Assembly (NCBI GenBank): GCA_035048495.1
Contig: JASUTR010000246.1
Span: 1 to 64,000 of the forward strand
Direction of reading: 5' to 3'
DNA length: 64,000 bases
Source: Euptelea pleiosperma
Lineage: Eukaryota > Streptophyta > Magnoliopsida > Ranunculales > Eupteleaceae
Below, in pieces: positions 10,715 to 23,351 of this stretch. Positions within the stretch are counted from its first letter, which is position 1. Every line of letters starts with the position of its first letter. Below the pieces are notes generated by a model. That model was not told where the DNA came from. It saw only the letters and a list, made by a program, of their open reading frames with translations, and did no database searches. The translations under genes and the position numbers were made by a program.

Positions 10715-13434
10715 AACAGTCACACTATTTGAATTAATTTTCCATGTATCTATTTAATTTAGACAGACTTGGAAGACTGATACTGGAATTCTATCAGGAC
10801 AATTGCATGTAAAACGTATTGGCACTTGCATGAAACTCTGCTAAATGTGGGTGTATATTTTTTTCCTAAAGGTTTTTTCTTGAATAAACAAAACATGGGG
10901 TGCTTGTTGGTAGTTCCATTATGATGCCGAAAAAATGTTATGCAGCCGTTATACCGTAATTTAGTAGCTCCATAATGGATGTTGCTCTCACATATATCAA
11001 GAGCAATTGATTCGGATCGGATTACACCCACATCTTGTCTGCTATCTCAGGAAGCATGTTTGTGTAAAAGATCGAATTTTCAGGTACTCTGTGCGCTGTA
11101 AAACCCTGGAAAAAAAAAAAACTTCAAAGGGTATTTTAGTCAATTTTGATTTTCCTAGACCATTTTTCTTCATTTAATGTCTTATGCTAATTGTTAGAAC
11201 AACTATGTTTAATCTCGTTCAATTTTGAGGAATTTGAACTTTTAGGGCCTTAGGGCCTATCCATGCGGGCGCACATGAGCATGGTGAGGCACGTGATATT
11301 TCTCGAATTGTCTTGGGACCATTAAATATTAATTAATATTTAAATATGATTAGCATAAATTTTAATAGCTTATATGAATTCTTACTATACATTGGGTACG
11401 TATTAGGTGTATGTATGTATTGTGCTTAATGTGTATGCATGTGTATACATAATACATCGTATAGCCCTATAAACATTATCATATGTATTAATATTATTAA
11501 TTATTATACTATGACACTTATTAATTAATGACACTATAGGTTGAACATATTAATTATAATGTACCTATGTAAAATAATACATAGCTTACATCTTTTAAAC
11601 TAAGCTAATGTATAATGAATATACACATACATGGTATATATTAAATTATACATGAGTATTAAGTTAATGGAATAGTGAAATCCAAACTTTTATACATGAC
11701 CACTAGATGCATGGGAAGACCGTCCCTTCTTTGTTAACATATATTATTCTAACCAAAACTCATTTAATAAACCTTTTTAAAAGTCTTGGATAATCTATAT
11801 TAGTTTAATAAAAAAAAATTTGTTTTTTATTCAAACCCGTACCCATCTTCACACAACATTAATTATTTTACCCCCAAACCTTTTTCACTCCTCCCACTAT
11901 TACACGTGCCAACAACAAAACCAATCTTAGTGGGTTTGAAACTCGGCCTCACCGTTAAACCATTTTCCTTCCACCGTTTTACTCACACCACTCCATCTTT
12001 GACTAGGTTTTTTCCTAACCTAAATCCTTTCCAACCCTACACTTGTCCTTCATCTATTACACCTTGCCCCATAACCTAGATACACTCATATATATTTATC
12101 TAACCCTGAGTTGTTTCCACTCCGTTGAAACACTCTCCTCCCCCATCAACTAAACCACCCTTCTCGTTTCCATCCCTCATCTCATTGGAGATTGACGGAG
12201 ATAAGAAACTTGAAGAATTGTTGCTGGCCGCCCAAATCCTTTCAACGGTTGTCATCTCCCATCCAACCACAAGACGCATCTTCATCTTCTTGTTTCCCAT
12301 CACGTGTGAACTTGGGTTGCTGCTATATCAAAGGAGTTACTGCCGTGAAGCCTTGAGACAGACCATCATCGTCTGATCAATACCCTCTATTTTCATCCGG
12401 GCAGTCACTTTATCCGGGTGAGTTTTCTTCTGTTGATTTTCGTGTTGTTTCCTCCTTGTTGCTGTATTTTTAGTAAAGATCATGAAGTCGTCTTATGTCG
12501 TGAGTCACCCTTAATGTTGGCCACTCTTTTGTCTTGATCAAGACCAAGTAGTTGCTGCTATCAACCCAGTTCACCAATAACCCTGTCGTGTACCACTTCA
12601 GTCCGTTTATGATAGTTCTAACACCTGGTTTGGGATGCCAAGAATGATGTTGGACTTCATCTTTTACCCGATTGTTTTTTAAAAGTTTCTGATTTTGAGT
12701 GAATATTGTAACATCAAATTTTACTGTTTATTTCTTAAAGTTTTGCCTAGAACAATATCACTTTTTATTCAATTATGTTGTTGGAACTCAGTTCCCAAAT
12801 TTTAGACCGTATGACCCTTTTTCCTTATGAAATCCTTGAGATCCCAAGTGGGACCCTCTTTGGCATATTAAGTTTTTAAAACAAGTCCTATTTTTATTAA
12901 GTCCTCCATTCCTTTCATTCAATTATGATTGCCCGCTCCATAGGCTACATGACTTCATGATGGGGCACCATTAGTTGAATGGTCTAGGTTAACGACCTTT
13001 GCATTTTTATTTTTTTTTAAATATAAAAATAAAATAAAACAGTGATATTTTGACCTTTCACAATTAGAAATGTTGATTAAACAAATTTATAATTTTTTAC
13101 AAACTGTTGCCATCATCCTAATGACCATTAACTCTTATTGTCGTCTTTAGGTCCAGACAACGGTAGTCCTTGATAATTACACCAATCAAACTTCTATAAC
13201 ATCTAGAACCCATTTTAGGATTCAAGAAATCGGTTTAACTGACACCTAACTAAAACGTGGATATTGAAGGTTTGATTATCTTGTATTCAAGTAACGTGAA
13301 GAGGACCGACTAAGAGCAAGGTGAAGTTTGGGAAGCGATCGAAGGTAAGTACCCCCATGATTCTTACAATGTAAATTAGGAGTGTGCGAACACGTATTGG
13401 TTATTAAATGGTAGATTTTGTATCATGGTAATTT
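10715..13434. other. Intergenic, no gene found
   Basis: Holds a possible 3' end of the kinase fragment (AATAAA at about 10882), then AT-rich sequence. 11940-12420 is richer in coding-like words and has a TATATATTTA at about 12090, but no frame is convincing. About 13290-13360 ends in GAAGGTAAGTACC, which resembles the leader/donor part of large plant gypsy LTRs. Too weak to name an element. Confidence 0.4.
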
Positions 13435-13929
13435 TTGCTTATCAGTATGATAGCATGTTCAAAATTGAGATCCCTTGCATGGATATTTACATTTTCAGTA
13501 ATTTCCTATATAAATGAAGACATGCATTCTATTTCCGATTCGGAAGCGATAAAGCAAGTTGGGAGTGAGTTTTCTAGGGTGAAAGACCTGAAAACCCCAA
13601 GAAGACCCCCTGTGTGGGTAAAGAAGGAGACTCCCTGCGAGGGTTGTACGTTACTTTTGATTAATTGTTTATGTATTTATTATGACCATGACATTACTGT
13701 TTGACAGTTCAATCTGTGCTAGCATGACTATAAATTGTATTGTTTGAATTATGTTCGGGGTGAAAAACTTAGCGCTCACTCCTACAACCAGAATTTTCAA
13801 ATGTAGATGAGGCCGAAACTTACGAGGAATAGTACGAGAAGGAACTGCAACCCGTTGACGAATTAGGAGAGGAGACATACTAACCGAAGGAACAGGAGCC
13901 GAACCATGAAGATGAACATTATTAGTTTT
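13435..13929 (+). other. Possible decayed coding sequence, unrecognised
   Basis: The open stretch to 13704 contains SDSEAIKQVGSEFSRVKDLK and PRRPPVWVKKE. At 13800-13929 a very acidic frame (NVDEAETYEE, then two stops, then KEQEPNHEDEHY) follows. The composition is coding-like, but I recognise no family. It may be a remnant of a small acidic frame from a large LTR. Confidence 0.2.
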
Positions 13930-16572
13930 TTTTTTTTTTACTTATGCATTCTTGTAATAAAATTCATTACTTTATATTGTTTTGAGTAGTAGAGCAGATG
14001 CGACATTTTGATGAATCGTGACTCACAGATCATCGGTTATTTTGATATTATGTTTTTTGACCTTATTTATAAATGACGTTAGTTACTGGAGATTTTTGTT
14101 GAAAATCTTAATATATTTTGACATATTGATATTTCGTTTTAAATTATGATAATTTTTCTTGATTAGTTCACCCTTAAATTCGGATAAATGGGTCGACTTA
14201 CGGAGAGTTGGCACCCTCCAACCGTACTCTAAAAAGGGTCTCTATTCTAGAGACCCCATTTTGAGTCTCCAAATCTGGAGACCCCTATGGGTCTGTAAAA
14301 GGAGTCTCCATTACTGTTCAAGGAAAAAAATTCCAACTTTAACCTTTTCCTGTGTTATGTAAAAGTTTAATACCAATTGTGTCCTGTACTTTTAAAAGAA
14401 AATGTGTTTTTAAAGATAAAAATAGAGACTGTGGTTGTAGTTCACACCGTAACCAAGGTGCGGTAAAAGCACTTTATAATAAAAAATATTATTTTTCTGC
14501 TCCAAAATAGAGATCTCCCTTGAAGTTGCTCTAGTAAGAGGAGCAATATTAGGTCCATTGAAGGTAAAAGATTAGGTGTAGGTGGGTACCAGTTATGGGT
14601 AAATTTGTGATCATAGAAATTTCACCTCGTCTTGATCAGCTTGCTATAGAAAGAACAAGCTGCTTCTTCCCACCAAAAAATGTATGTGTTGTACGTAGTT
14701 GTTCTGCAACGTCACATGTATGACTTCCACCAAGAACTCCAGAACAACTATTGGAGACTGATTCTCAATTTTTTTCAAGTATTTTACACGAAAAAAAAAA
14801 AACAAAGTAGATGGGTACCATGATATTCTCAAAGAACATGTTGCAAGCATCTGATCATCTCTGCAACTTGTGTAGAGGTGGGCCAATGCATGAGAAGAAA
14901 ACCTGGAGCAACATGTCTGCAACAACAATCACCCCTTCACGATCGAGGGGCTAAACGCAAGTAACAATCACTCAAATATACTCATATTCTGTAAGGACAG
15001 TGTTACCATCATCCCAAGTGGCCGTCTTTCCTATTTTCATCTGTAGGTCCAGACTCCGGAGTGCTCATGGTACTTGGTATTGACACTACAGAAATCTCAA
15101 AGGCCATCCAATTGTCTAGACCTAGGGACAATACTACAGCATCGTCCCAAGAAGATGCTACGATTTACCATTCTGTAGTGCGACGAGTCTTGCATACCAT
15201 TGATAGTCGCCATGACCTGCTGAAGCATTGTGTTTTGAAGAACTTTCATTCATTTTTGTTATTACAAATGTACAGGGATGACAGAGACATCCAATACACA
15301 CAGAATTTAATGAGAAATGGATTTAAGGGGACATTGTTTGAGCTCAATCTTTGATTTTTAAGGTAGACATGCATGCTCGTGGACTTAAAGATGTGGCCCA
15401 CAAAATATCATCCATGGCCGCCTTTCAATTGTGAGCCAACTTCTGATAGGGCATTACCAAAAATCGAAGGAACTGGATGTGAGAACTATCTCGTGTGACA
15501 TTGCTAAAGTAAGGATTTTGGGAGTTATGATCATGTTTGAATCTCCACCACCATTGCAAAATGTTCGATCCACGTTCTAATATATCTGTTATGTAATTTT
15601 GCAGATATTTGTTTGTGCTTGTACAACGAACAATAGAGTTTACTCACTCCATTGTGGCCGAGCCACCACATGAGTCCAGCTTTAATGGGGCCAGGACTGG
15701 TACAATGTTTGATGTGACCCGACCCCTCTTCCACAATGCAACGTGGTAAACTCTTTCAGCCAGTAAGCAGGGATAAAGGTCACATATTGCCGGCAAAACA
15801 GGCGCACTGGATCAACACAACACACCAAAAGATCAGGTGAAATTTTTTAAAGCGGAGATCATGTGCCAATGATCGCACCCCAGGTATACTTTTGGTTACC
15901 TGTTAAAAGGGACAGGATATTGACACCCACGATTTCTCTCTTCATGCCCACTTAAAACAAAAATCTATATAACAAAACACAACTTATATCTCCCCACTTA
16001 TCCTCCAACTTATCCCCCAACATAAAGAGTGGCTGAGATCAAATCCATCCATCTAAGTTGGACGGTCAGATCGGATCGCAGCCACTAGTTAAGAAACTAA
16101 CTCCCACTCTCCACACCCTATAAAAAACTGAATTTCAGCGTGCAAAACGGTGGTAAACCCCCACATCTCTCCCTCTCTCTCTCTGTAGAATTGTAAACCC
16201 CACGATGTTAGCCCACATCCTCAAACAGAACGCTCCCTCTTTCTCTCCGTCCTCACCGTGTGAACCTCAATCATATGCCTCCAAGCATAGCGATCCCTCT
16301 CTCTCCGTCCTCACTGTGCGCAACCTCCCTGCTTCTGCTTCTGCCGCTGCTCTACATCGCCGTCGATCTCAACTCTCCCTCTCAACATTACCCCAAGTTA
16401 TTAAGAGGTATTTTTCATCTTTTTTTTCTCCTTAATCTGGGCTCCCAAGAATCACGCACCACTCTCCCTTCCTAATCTTTGGGTGGGCTTCTCTTTGAAT
16501 TTCTGGGTTGGCAGGGTATAAATTATGAGATTTGGGTAATGGGATTTTAGTATTGACTATTTACTTTCAAAT
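13930..16572. other. Intergenic, with weak inverted-repeat and promoter-like pieces
   Basis: 14200-14550 opens with CACCCTCCAACCGTACTCTA and closes with a roughly complementary CCCTTGAAGTTGCTCTAG, like the ends of some plant MITEs, but without a clear target duplication. 15061-15354 is open but unrecognised. At 16118-16205 a CCTATAAAAAA box is followed by a CT-rich leader (CTCTCTCCCTCTCTCTC), as in plant promoters. The frames after it (to 16475) are low complexity, so no gene is called. Confidence 0.35.
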
Positions 16573-17273
16573 TTTTAACATCGGAAAATTGCAGAAAAGA
16601 AAACCAACTTTAATTCATTTACAAAAAAGAATACAAGTTTCCGCAAATCCCAAAAAAGAAAACGAAACGCTCTTTAAAAGGGCGTTTCATGACGTGGCAC
16701 ATGTTTATTAAAAAAACGCCCTTTAAAATGGCGTTTTTTCTGACAAACACCCTTTTAAAAGGCGTTTTTCAGTAATAAATGCCTAAAACGTCTGTCAGTG
16801 TCAGTCGGACATCTGACAACCTGACAGACGTTATTTTAAAGGACGTGTGTCAGTAGAAAACGTCATTTTAAAGGGCGTTTTTTACTGACAAACGCCCTTT
16901 TAAAGGGCGTTTTTTGATACCCCAATTTTTACCCCCATTTTGGCGTACCCAGAAGATGAATCAATGGCTGATTTTTGGTGAGGATGATCTCTACGGTGAG
17001 GAGATCATCCTCACAAAAATTCAGATCATTCCAATATTCGTAGATTGGTTTAGAAGTTGAGGAATTATGGGACGTTTTTTAAAATTTCTCAAGAATAAAC
17101 GCCCTTTAAAAGGGCGTTTGTCAGACGTGTCAACCATCAGTCAGTCGACGATTGATTGGACTGACAGCAGACGAGGCGTTTCGTTTTCTTTTTTGGGATT
17201 TGCGAAAAGTTGTATTCTTTTTTGTAAATAAATTAAAGTTTATTTTCTTTTCTGTAATTTTCCGTTTTAACAT
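16573..17273. mobile_element. MULE-type MITE with ~90-bp inverted ends and 9-bp target duplication
   Basis: Inverted ends of about 90 bp: CGGAAAATTGCAGAAAAGAA from 16582 and its complement ending ATTTTCCG at 17264. A perfect 9-bp direct repeat TTTTAACAT flanks it (16573-16581 and 17265-17273), the target length of Mutator-like elements. Size 683 bp, no transposase frame. The interior is built from repeats of a palindrome with core AACGCCCTTTAAAAGGGCG, plus a separate palindrome near 16980-17010 (GTGAGGATGATCTC and its complement). Confidence 0.9.
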
Positions 17274-17559
17274 TTGTAGTTTTTTATTGATTTTCTTAAA
17301 ATCTTATACAATGTCTGCTTAATGTTTGATTTTAGTATTGTGTGAAGAAAGACAACAATTTAAGGCTGCCTGTCCATCACGTTTTAGTTTGCTTAGTGTT
17401 TGATCTATATTGATGCTTTCTTTTTGAAAAAGGGAAAACTAATAAACAAATAAATAAAAAATTCATGTTAGTTAGAGTAATTTCAGGTTTGAATGAGTTT
17501 TAGAGTCTAAACTGTTTGCCAGAGTTTCAATGAAAAATGTGTTTTTTATCCTTTACTAA

Positions 17560-18700
17560 TACATGTTTTATAGATTTTGAATGGGCAAGTGTGTTATGCA
17601 TCTATGATCCAACCGTGGAATCCAACCAGATTTGAGCATTTTTTTTGGGTTACTTAGATCCAATGGCTATAAATCACCAAATCAGCGTGATTGGTGGTTT
17701 ATAACCTTCAGGTTTGATTTTTGAAACACCGAGATTTGAGCATTATTTTGGGGTACTCAGATCCAAGGGCTATAAACCTTTTGGTGGTTTCTAACCATTG
17801 GATTTGAGTTTTCAACCGTGGTTTCTGACCGATCAGGCTTATTCCTATGGACCTTCAACCAGATTTGATCATTAATTTGAGGTACTCAGATCCAACACTT
17901 CAGTCTGATTGGTTTATCTTAATAGTTGTATCTACATACCAAAAATCAGCCTGATTAACTCCAATCCAACGGTTAGAAATCACTAATCAGGTGACATACA
18001 GATCACATCAATATAACACTCTTCCAGGGACGCAGCATAGTGTTTTGGCACACTGAATGTTTGGGCCACACTTTGGTGGACCTACAAACCAAAAATCATC
18101 TTGATTGGAGATTTCTAGCTGTTGGATTTAAGCACTTTTCTTCATGGATTCCTACATCTAGAAATCACCAATGATGTTGTTTTTTAGTATGTAGGTCCAC
18201 CAAGGTGTGGGGTAGTCCAATGACTCATACAGTTAGCATCCACAACAAATGTGACAAGTGGCTCATATTGTGGGCCGTTATGGGTGTGGTCATCAAAGTT
18301 TCACTCATTGGCTAAAGATCCATAGTCAGATCCTCTACAAATGTACCATGTGGCTCATATTGTGGGCCGTTATGGGGGTGGTGATCGAAGTTTTACTCAG
18401 TTGCCAAAGATTCATACAGTCAGCATCCTCTACAAATGTGCCACGTAGCTCATATTGTGGGCCGTCATGGGGATGTTCATCGAAGTTTTTCTCAGTGGCA
18501 TTAGCACACCCTTAGAGACCACTAGCCGTATGGCTGTTCGGCCCATCCCTAGGTGGACTAACAAACCAAAAGTCAGCATGATTAATTCTTACTTTGGATT
18601 GGATTCTTTCTTTGGATTGGAATATCTTTAACCAAAAATCAGCATGATTTGGAGGTCTACTTATTTTTGGGATGGGCCAAAATTCCATGTGGTCCCTGGC
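17560..18700. repeat. Dispersed inverted-repeat family, largest copy in the window
   Basis: Made of words recurring elsewhere in the window: ACCAAAAATCAGCCTGATT, GGTCCACC(AA)GGTGTGGGG and its complement CACACTTTGGTGGACC, GATTTGAGCATT, and ATCCAATGGCTATAAATCAC. Related blocks are at 20870-21290, 34130-34275 and 45838-46220. No open frame with a domain. The ends of this large copy could not be fixed. Confidence 0.6.
18240..18510 (+). repeat. Tandem repeat, three copies of ~93 bp
   Basis: CTCATATTGTGGGCCGT occurs at 18262, 18354 and 18449. Each is followed by a GGGxTGxTCATCGAAGTTTxxCTCA-like segment and preceded by ACAAATGTG(A/C)CA. Period 92-95. The one-frame translation (MAHIVGRYGCGHQ and repeats) reflects the array and is not a gene. 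Confidence 0.8.
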
Positions 18701-20769
18701 TGAAAGAACCTTGAGAATGACTTCAAGGTCAAGCTGAGTTATCTATATGCTGGGCTCTTCGTGATCCCTGGCTTTGGTCTGCCTAACAACTTGGGTATTA
18801 ATTTCCACACTCCAAAGTAATAAAGATGGTGAAAGCAGCCAACACCGAGTCTACTATAGATTACATAATTTAAAATAATTTTGTTACCTAGCCTTGCGAC
18901 TCACTACCGTAGGACTATTTTTGTATAGTCCAGTGTTTGTAGTCCCAGAAATTTCAACCCCATCTAGGCCCAAAACCATTCAAAATTTTGGCTATCATTG
19001 CATAGTTCTTGGGTATAGTTCAAGAGTCATAGATTTTTGAAGTTAGTGGTAATTGTATGTCCATTTTGACCCACAAACTATAGAAGACAAAAAAAGCTTA
19101 AAGTTTGAAATGCTACAGTATTTGGCTGCTGGAACAAGATGGTTATATTTACTAGAGATAACATGGACATGCTTTAGATTAATTGTTTTCAATTCTCCCC
19201 ATTTGTTTGGAATCTTATCTTTGAAGCAAGAGATGCATATGCAGCCCTTATTTTGGTTGTTGTCCTCAAGTTCAACGCCAAAATGTTGGTAAAGGAATAT
19301 GCTACGTACCAACAACATCCTCTATAACAAAGAGACCAGAGTGAGATTTGTTTCCAGTGATGCAAGGTGTTAGACAATTGAATTGAGACACTGCCTAATG
19401 TTGATTTGTGTTATATATATTTGTTTCCCAGATATAGAGGTTCTACTGAAATATGATGATATACATTTGAGTCATCATTTGACTTTAGGTTTTTTTTAGC
19501 TCGACATTCAGTTGTTGAGTTTTTTGTGTTCGGGTTGTGTTCAATTATTTGCATGTGTCGAGTGCCGAAGGCATACGATTTTATTGGCGGACTCTTTGTT
19601 GGGGAGTGCCATTGGCTTGGGTAATTACTAGTATAAAGGACAAATAAGTCCCTCTTTCTATTTCTCTCCACACCCACTCTCTTAAGCAAAAAAAAAAATA
19701 TGAAGAGAAAACAGAAGAGGAAAGAAAAAGAAAGAGGAGGCGGCGCCGCCACCACCACACCGCCTTCTAGTAAACCAAGCCTAATTTACTCGTTTGTAAT
19801 CACGCATATAAGAAAGTACGGTTGTAGTAAAATTTTTAAATTTGAAAACTTTTGAGTTTTGGGCCTTCCCATAGTTAGCAAATCGTGAAGCGGCAAAAAT
19901 CCGTCCCTTAAAAATGAGTTTAAAACGATTCGAGTTAAAAAAACGGAGTAAAAAAAGCGGTCAAAAAGACGAGAACGTCAAAAGATCGATAAGAGATGAC
20001 TTCAGGTTTAATACATTTTTAATCCAAAAACTACGCACTCAAAAAAACTTATACATATATGTGTGTATGTATGCCACATGATATTTTCTTTAAATCTAAG
20101 TAATATAAAGAACACTAATAATTTCCAAATTATTTCTTATTTATCAAAGTTTCCAAAAGCATAGGAATATGTTAATCTTTTTTATAAATATTTTTTAAAC
20201 ATAAAAATTAGTGACATAAATAAAAAATATTTTTTTAATGTTCAAAAGAAAAATGAGTTTATTCATGGGATTTTTTGAAAAATTTAAAATTATGGGTTTG
20301 TTTTGGATTATTGAATATTTCATGTTTTTTTTTTTTTTTTTTTCGCAACGTTTTGAAAAAACTAAGTATGGGCCTTCCTTCCACTATCCTTTTCTTCCAT
20401 AAAACAATTCTATTACGCATCTTCCAATGACCCTGACACATTAGTCAATATCTCACAAAGAAAAAATTAAGATAACAAGGCCATGTCGCCATCACATACC
20501 CGTTTCTATATATGTTCTTTGTTTTTAATTAACTTTTGTCATTTAATTTTCTTTTTGGACCTCTCGTTGTTGTAGTTCTTTCGGTCCCAAACGCCGAATC
20601 TGGGTCTCTCTCTAAGGTCAGTCCCTCAGTCCCTCGAGCCAGGCCCTTAGTCAAAACCCACAAGAACACCCAAGGAACTAGTAATTATTGTTAGGATGAA
20701 AAATATTTAACACATACTTTACTGAGGTTGGGTAGCTTCAGCCTTGCAAACAACACACATACCATAACA
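18701..20769. other. Intergenic, no gene found
   Basis: AT-rich. 19670-19750 is purine-rich with an A run, and its reverse strand gives a low-complexity Pro/Phe frame. A 20-base T run lies near 20324. Frames at 19043-19318 overlap on both strands and show no known motif. Confidence 0.4.
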
Positions 20770-21340
20770 TTTCGAAGCAGGCGAGAGACTGCATTTTACT
20801 GCGTGACTGTCGACTAAAACTTCGATCTGCCATAGCATTGTCTGTCACAAGGCACAGTACGAGCCACGCACCACACTTTTAGTGGACGCTGACCGTATGG
20901 ATGTTTGGCCAGTCCTTCGGCGGACCTCTAAACCAAAAATCAGTCTGATTAGTGATTTCTAAGCTATTCGATTGAAGTTATTTCCATTGGTTGTTTTTGT
21001 GCCGGGTGACTGGAATCCTCTGAGGTCAGCTGAACAGGCTGACAATCGGCAGAAGATGCTGGGCAAAGCTGGGCGGAGGTTCTTGCTCCAAGATGCCTTT
21101 GGAACAATGGGCGGGCATTTCCATCCACATAAAGAAAAAAGGGAAGCTCGCAGAGCTATGAATTTGAGCATTATTGAGCATTATTTGGGTGCAAAGATCA
21201 AAAGGTTGTAAATGTCCACCGAGGGACTGGCCAAACATCCATACGGTCAGCGTCCATTAATACTATGCCATGTGGCTCATATTTTGCGTTGTGACAGATG
21301 TTTTACTCCATGACTATATACTTTAAAAATCATACTCAGT
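20770..21340. mobile_element. Inverted-repeat element carrying a coding-like insert (Pack-type candidate)
   Basis: Left arm CTGTCACAAGGCACAGTACG...TAGTGGACGCTGACC and following TGGCCAGTCC at about 20840-20925. The right arm is its complement at about 21220-21300, with GGACTGGCCAAACATCC and GTCAGCGTCC. The inner part nearest the arms (ACCAAAAATCAGTCTGATTA, TTTGAGCATTATT) is the common sequence of the dispersed family seen at 17.6-18.7 kb. Between them sits a stretch of different base composition (20996-21156). Outer ends are approximate and no target duplication was found. Confidence 0.6.
20996..21156 (+). pseudogene. Captured exon-like fragment, unrecognised protein
   Basis: About 160 bases, clearly GC-richer than its surroundings, open in one frame and reading VPGDWNPLRSAEQ, NRQKMLGKAGRRF, TMGGHFHPHKEKR. 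I do not recognise the source protein. The frame runs on into the element's own repeat sequence to a stop at 21211. No splice sites are evident inside. Most likely a piece of a host exon picked up by the surrounding inverted-repeat element. It may instead be a chance frame in a diverged repeat. Confidence 0.4.
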
Positions 21341-21747
21341 AGCCATCTATTTCCTACATGATACATCACGTGCAAGTGGCGGCTAGATTCACATGCATGG
21401 CCCCAACAGTCACTCGAGATAGAGATTGCAATTGTTGTTTTTACATCTTCTAGCAAAAGTCATAGAAAACTTTTCTAAATCACGGCTTTTCTGGTATTTT
21501 TGGGAGGGGAGACTTCAAATTTTGAAATCGCCAGGGGACGGCAAATGTTTACTCCCACTTTCCTTCATTTATCCGTAAGAAAAGTCTCTTGCCTATACTT
21601 GGCAATGACCTTAACACTTTAGTCAATATCTCACCAAAACCTAAAAATTAAGATAACAAGTCTATGCCGCCAATACATGCCTGGTTTTATTTTATGTTCT
21701 TTGTTCTTTGTTCTTTGTTTTTATTTTATGTTATTTGTTCTATGCCT

Positions 21748-22538
21748 GGTTCAACCAGTTTGGTAAACAAGGTACAACTGATTCAACTAATTTTGTGAAA
21801 ACGGTACTGGTTCGACCTTTTTCGTGAATATCATTATTAAAACTTTAGAGAAAATTCTTGCGTAACAAAAATGAAAGTTATAGCCATCTTATTCACATTC
21901 TTCTTTCTTCACATTCTTCTTTTTTAACTGAACTTTGAAACCGACATTCCATTCTTAAACACCTTCAATGATGCATAGTTGAATAGTTTCTTTGAAAGAA
22001 TTTTTTCTGTTTTACCCTTGTTATAAGGGGTCCTCTTTGTTGAGATATATTTTTTCATCTCTTCATCATTATCTCACTATATTATTAGTTTAATCAAGTT
22101 GAGCTCAATACTCAAACTAGAAACAAATACCGACTTTATGAAAATTGACTGGTTCAACTAAGTTGAGTAGTTCTTTTGAAAAAAAAATATGTTCATTTCA
22201 CTATTGTTACAGGGGATTCTTTATTGAAATGCATTTTCCAATCATCCCTTCATTATAGTCTAACTATGTTAGTGGTTCAACTAAGTTGAGCTCAATACTC
22301 AAACTGAAAATAGAGATAAATCATGAAAGTGATATTGGTTCAACCAGTTAGGTGAAAATAGTACTGGTTCAACTAATTTCGTAAATGTCATTACTTAAAC
22401 TTGAGAGAAGATTCTTGCTTAACAAAAATGAAAGTGATAATCATCTTCTCCGCCTTCTTCCTTCTTCATCTTCTTTTTTCTTAACTGAAGATTAAAACCA
22501 ACGTTGCTTTCTTTATTGACCTTCAATGGCGCATAGAC
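21748..22538 (+). repeat. Two interleaved direct-repeat pairs (local duplication)
   Basis: 21748-21978 and 22337-22538 are diverged copies of one block (GGTTCAACCAGTT, ACTGGTTC, AAAATGAAAGT, CCTTCAATG). 22021-22135 and 22205-22315 are copies of another (TTGAGCTCAATACTCAAACT). The order A-B-B-A in direct orientation suggests an old stepwise tandem duplication. No gene inside. Confidence 0.7.
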
Positions 22539-23351
22539 AAGCTGCAAAGAGTTGTAGAGAATAACCAAGATGCTACAAAATAAATGATTGGAAGGAAATC
22601 TTTCAAACCGGTATCACCTTCGTCTTTCTTCACCTTAAATGGAGGATAGAGGAGTTGTGAAGAATTGAAGAAGGAAAAAATGGAGGGAAAGAGCTGTGGA
22701 TGAAAGAAATGGAGGGAAATAGATGTAAAGGAAGGAAATAGAGGGAAAGAGCTGAACTAAACTTTATTGAAGTTGGCCAACGTATGGTACTGTGCGTCAG
22801 CCAAACTTCAAATCAAATTGATGCTATCAATTAAAATTGATAATAAATGGAGGGTAGTATGGGTATTTTAGAGAAAATTGGATGATAACCTTAAAAAAGG
22901 CCTTAATGGGCAGACGGTTAAACTAAAGTGTCTATAGTTTTGTAGAGGTGACTTAATGGTCTGTACTTTTGTAAATATAGACTTAAAAGTAAATTTTAAA
23001 TTTTTTTTCTCATTAGGTAATATATAATTGGGGGAAGAGTGTTCCTCAGATTCCTAACTAAGCAAGGTGTGGGTGCCTTTTCCATTTCCTAGGCTTGTTA
23101 GGGAAGTATTGCAATCTTTTCATAGGGCTCCTGGTTTGATGAATGGAAAAACTTTTTCCGAAAAGTTTTATGGGATATATATTTTGAAAAAAAGATATGG
23201 TTTGTACCCATAAGTATTCCATAGATAAGGTATACCTATCGTATTCAACAAAATATGAATGTTGAGGGTACTTGGTTTTTTGTTAGGAGGAAAAATTTAA
23301 CAAAAATTATCTGGGGTGCAATAAACTAAGATAAAAATTGGGATAAGTGTC
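22539..23351. other. Intergenic, no gene found
   Basis: AT-rich, with purine-rich words (GGAGGGAAA repeated at 22680-22760). No frame with a recognisable motif. Ends at the gypsy element. Confidence 0.4.

Noticed and set aside
15061..15354. 97-codon open frame
   Set aside because: No recognisable domain, no promoter or splice context. Could be chance.
16205..16475. Two overlapping Ser/Pro and Leu-rich frames after a TATA-like box
   Set aside because: Low-complexity CT-repeat translation with no continuing exon recognised. The promoter-like sequence is noted only as intergenic.
19043..19758. Frames on both strands, including a Phe/Leu-rich one
   Set aside because: Overlapping frames with low complexity and no motif.
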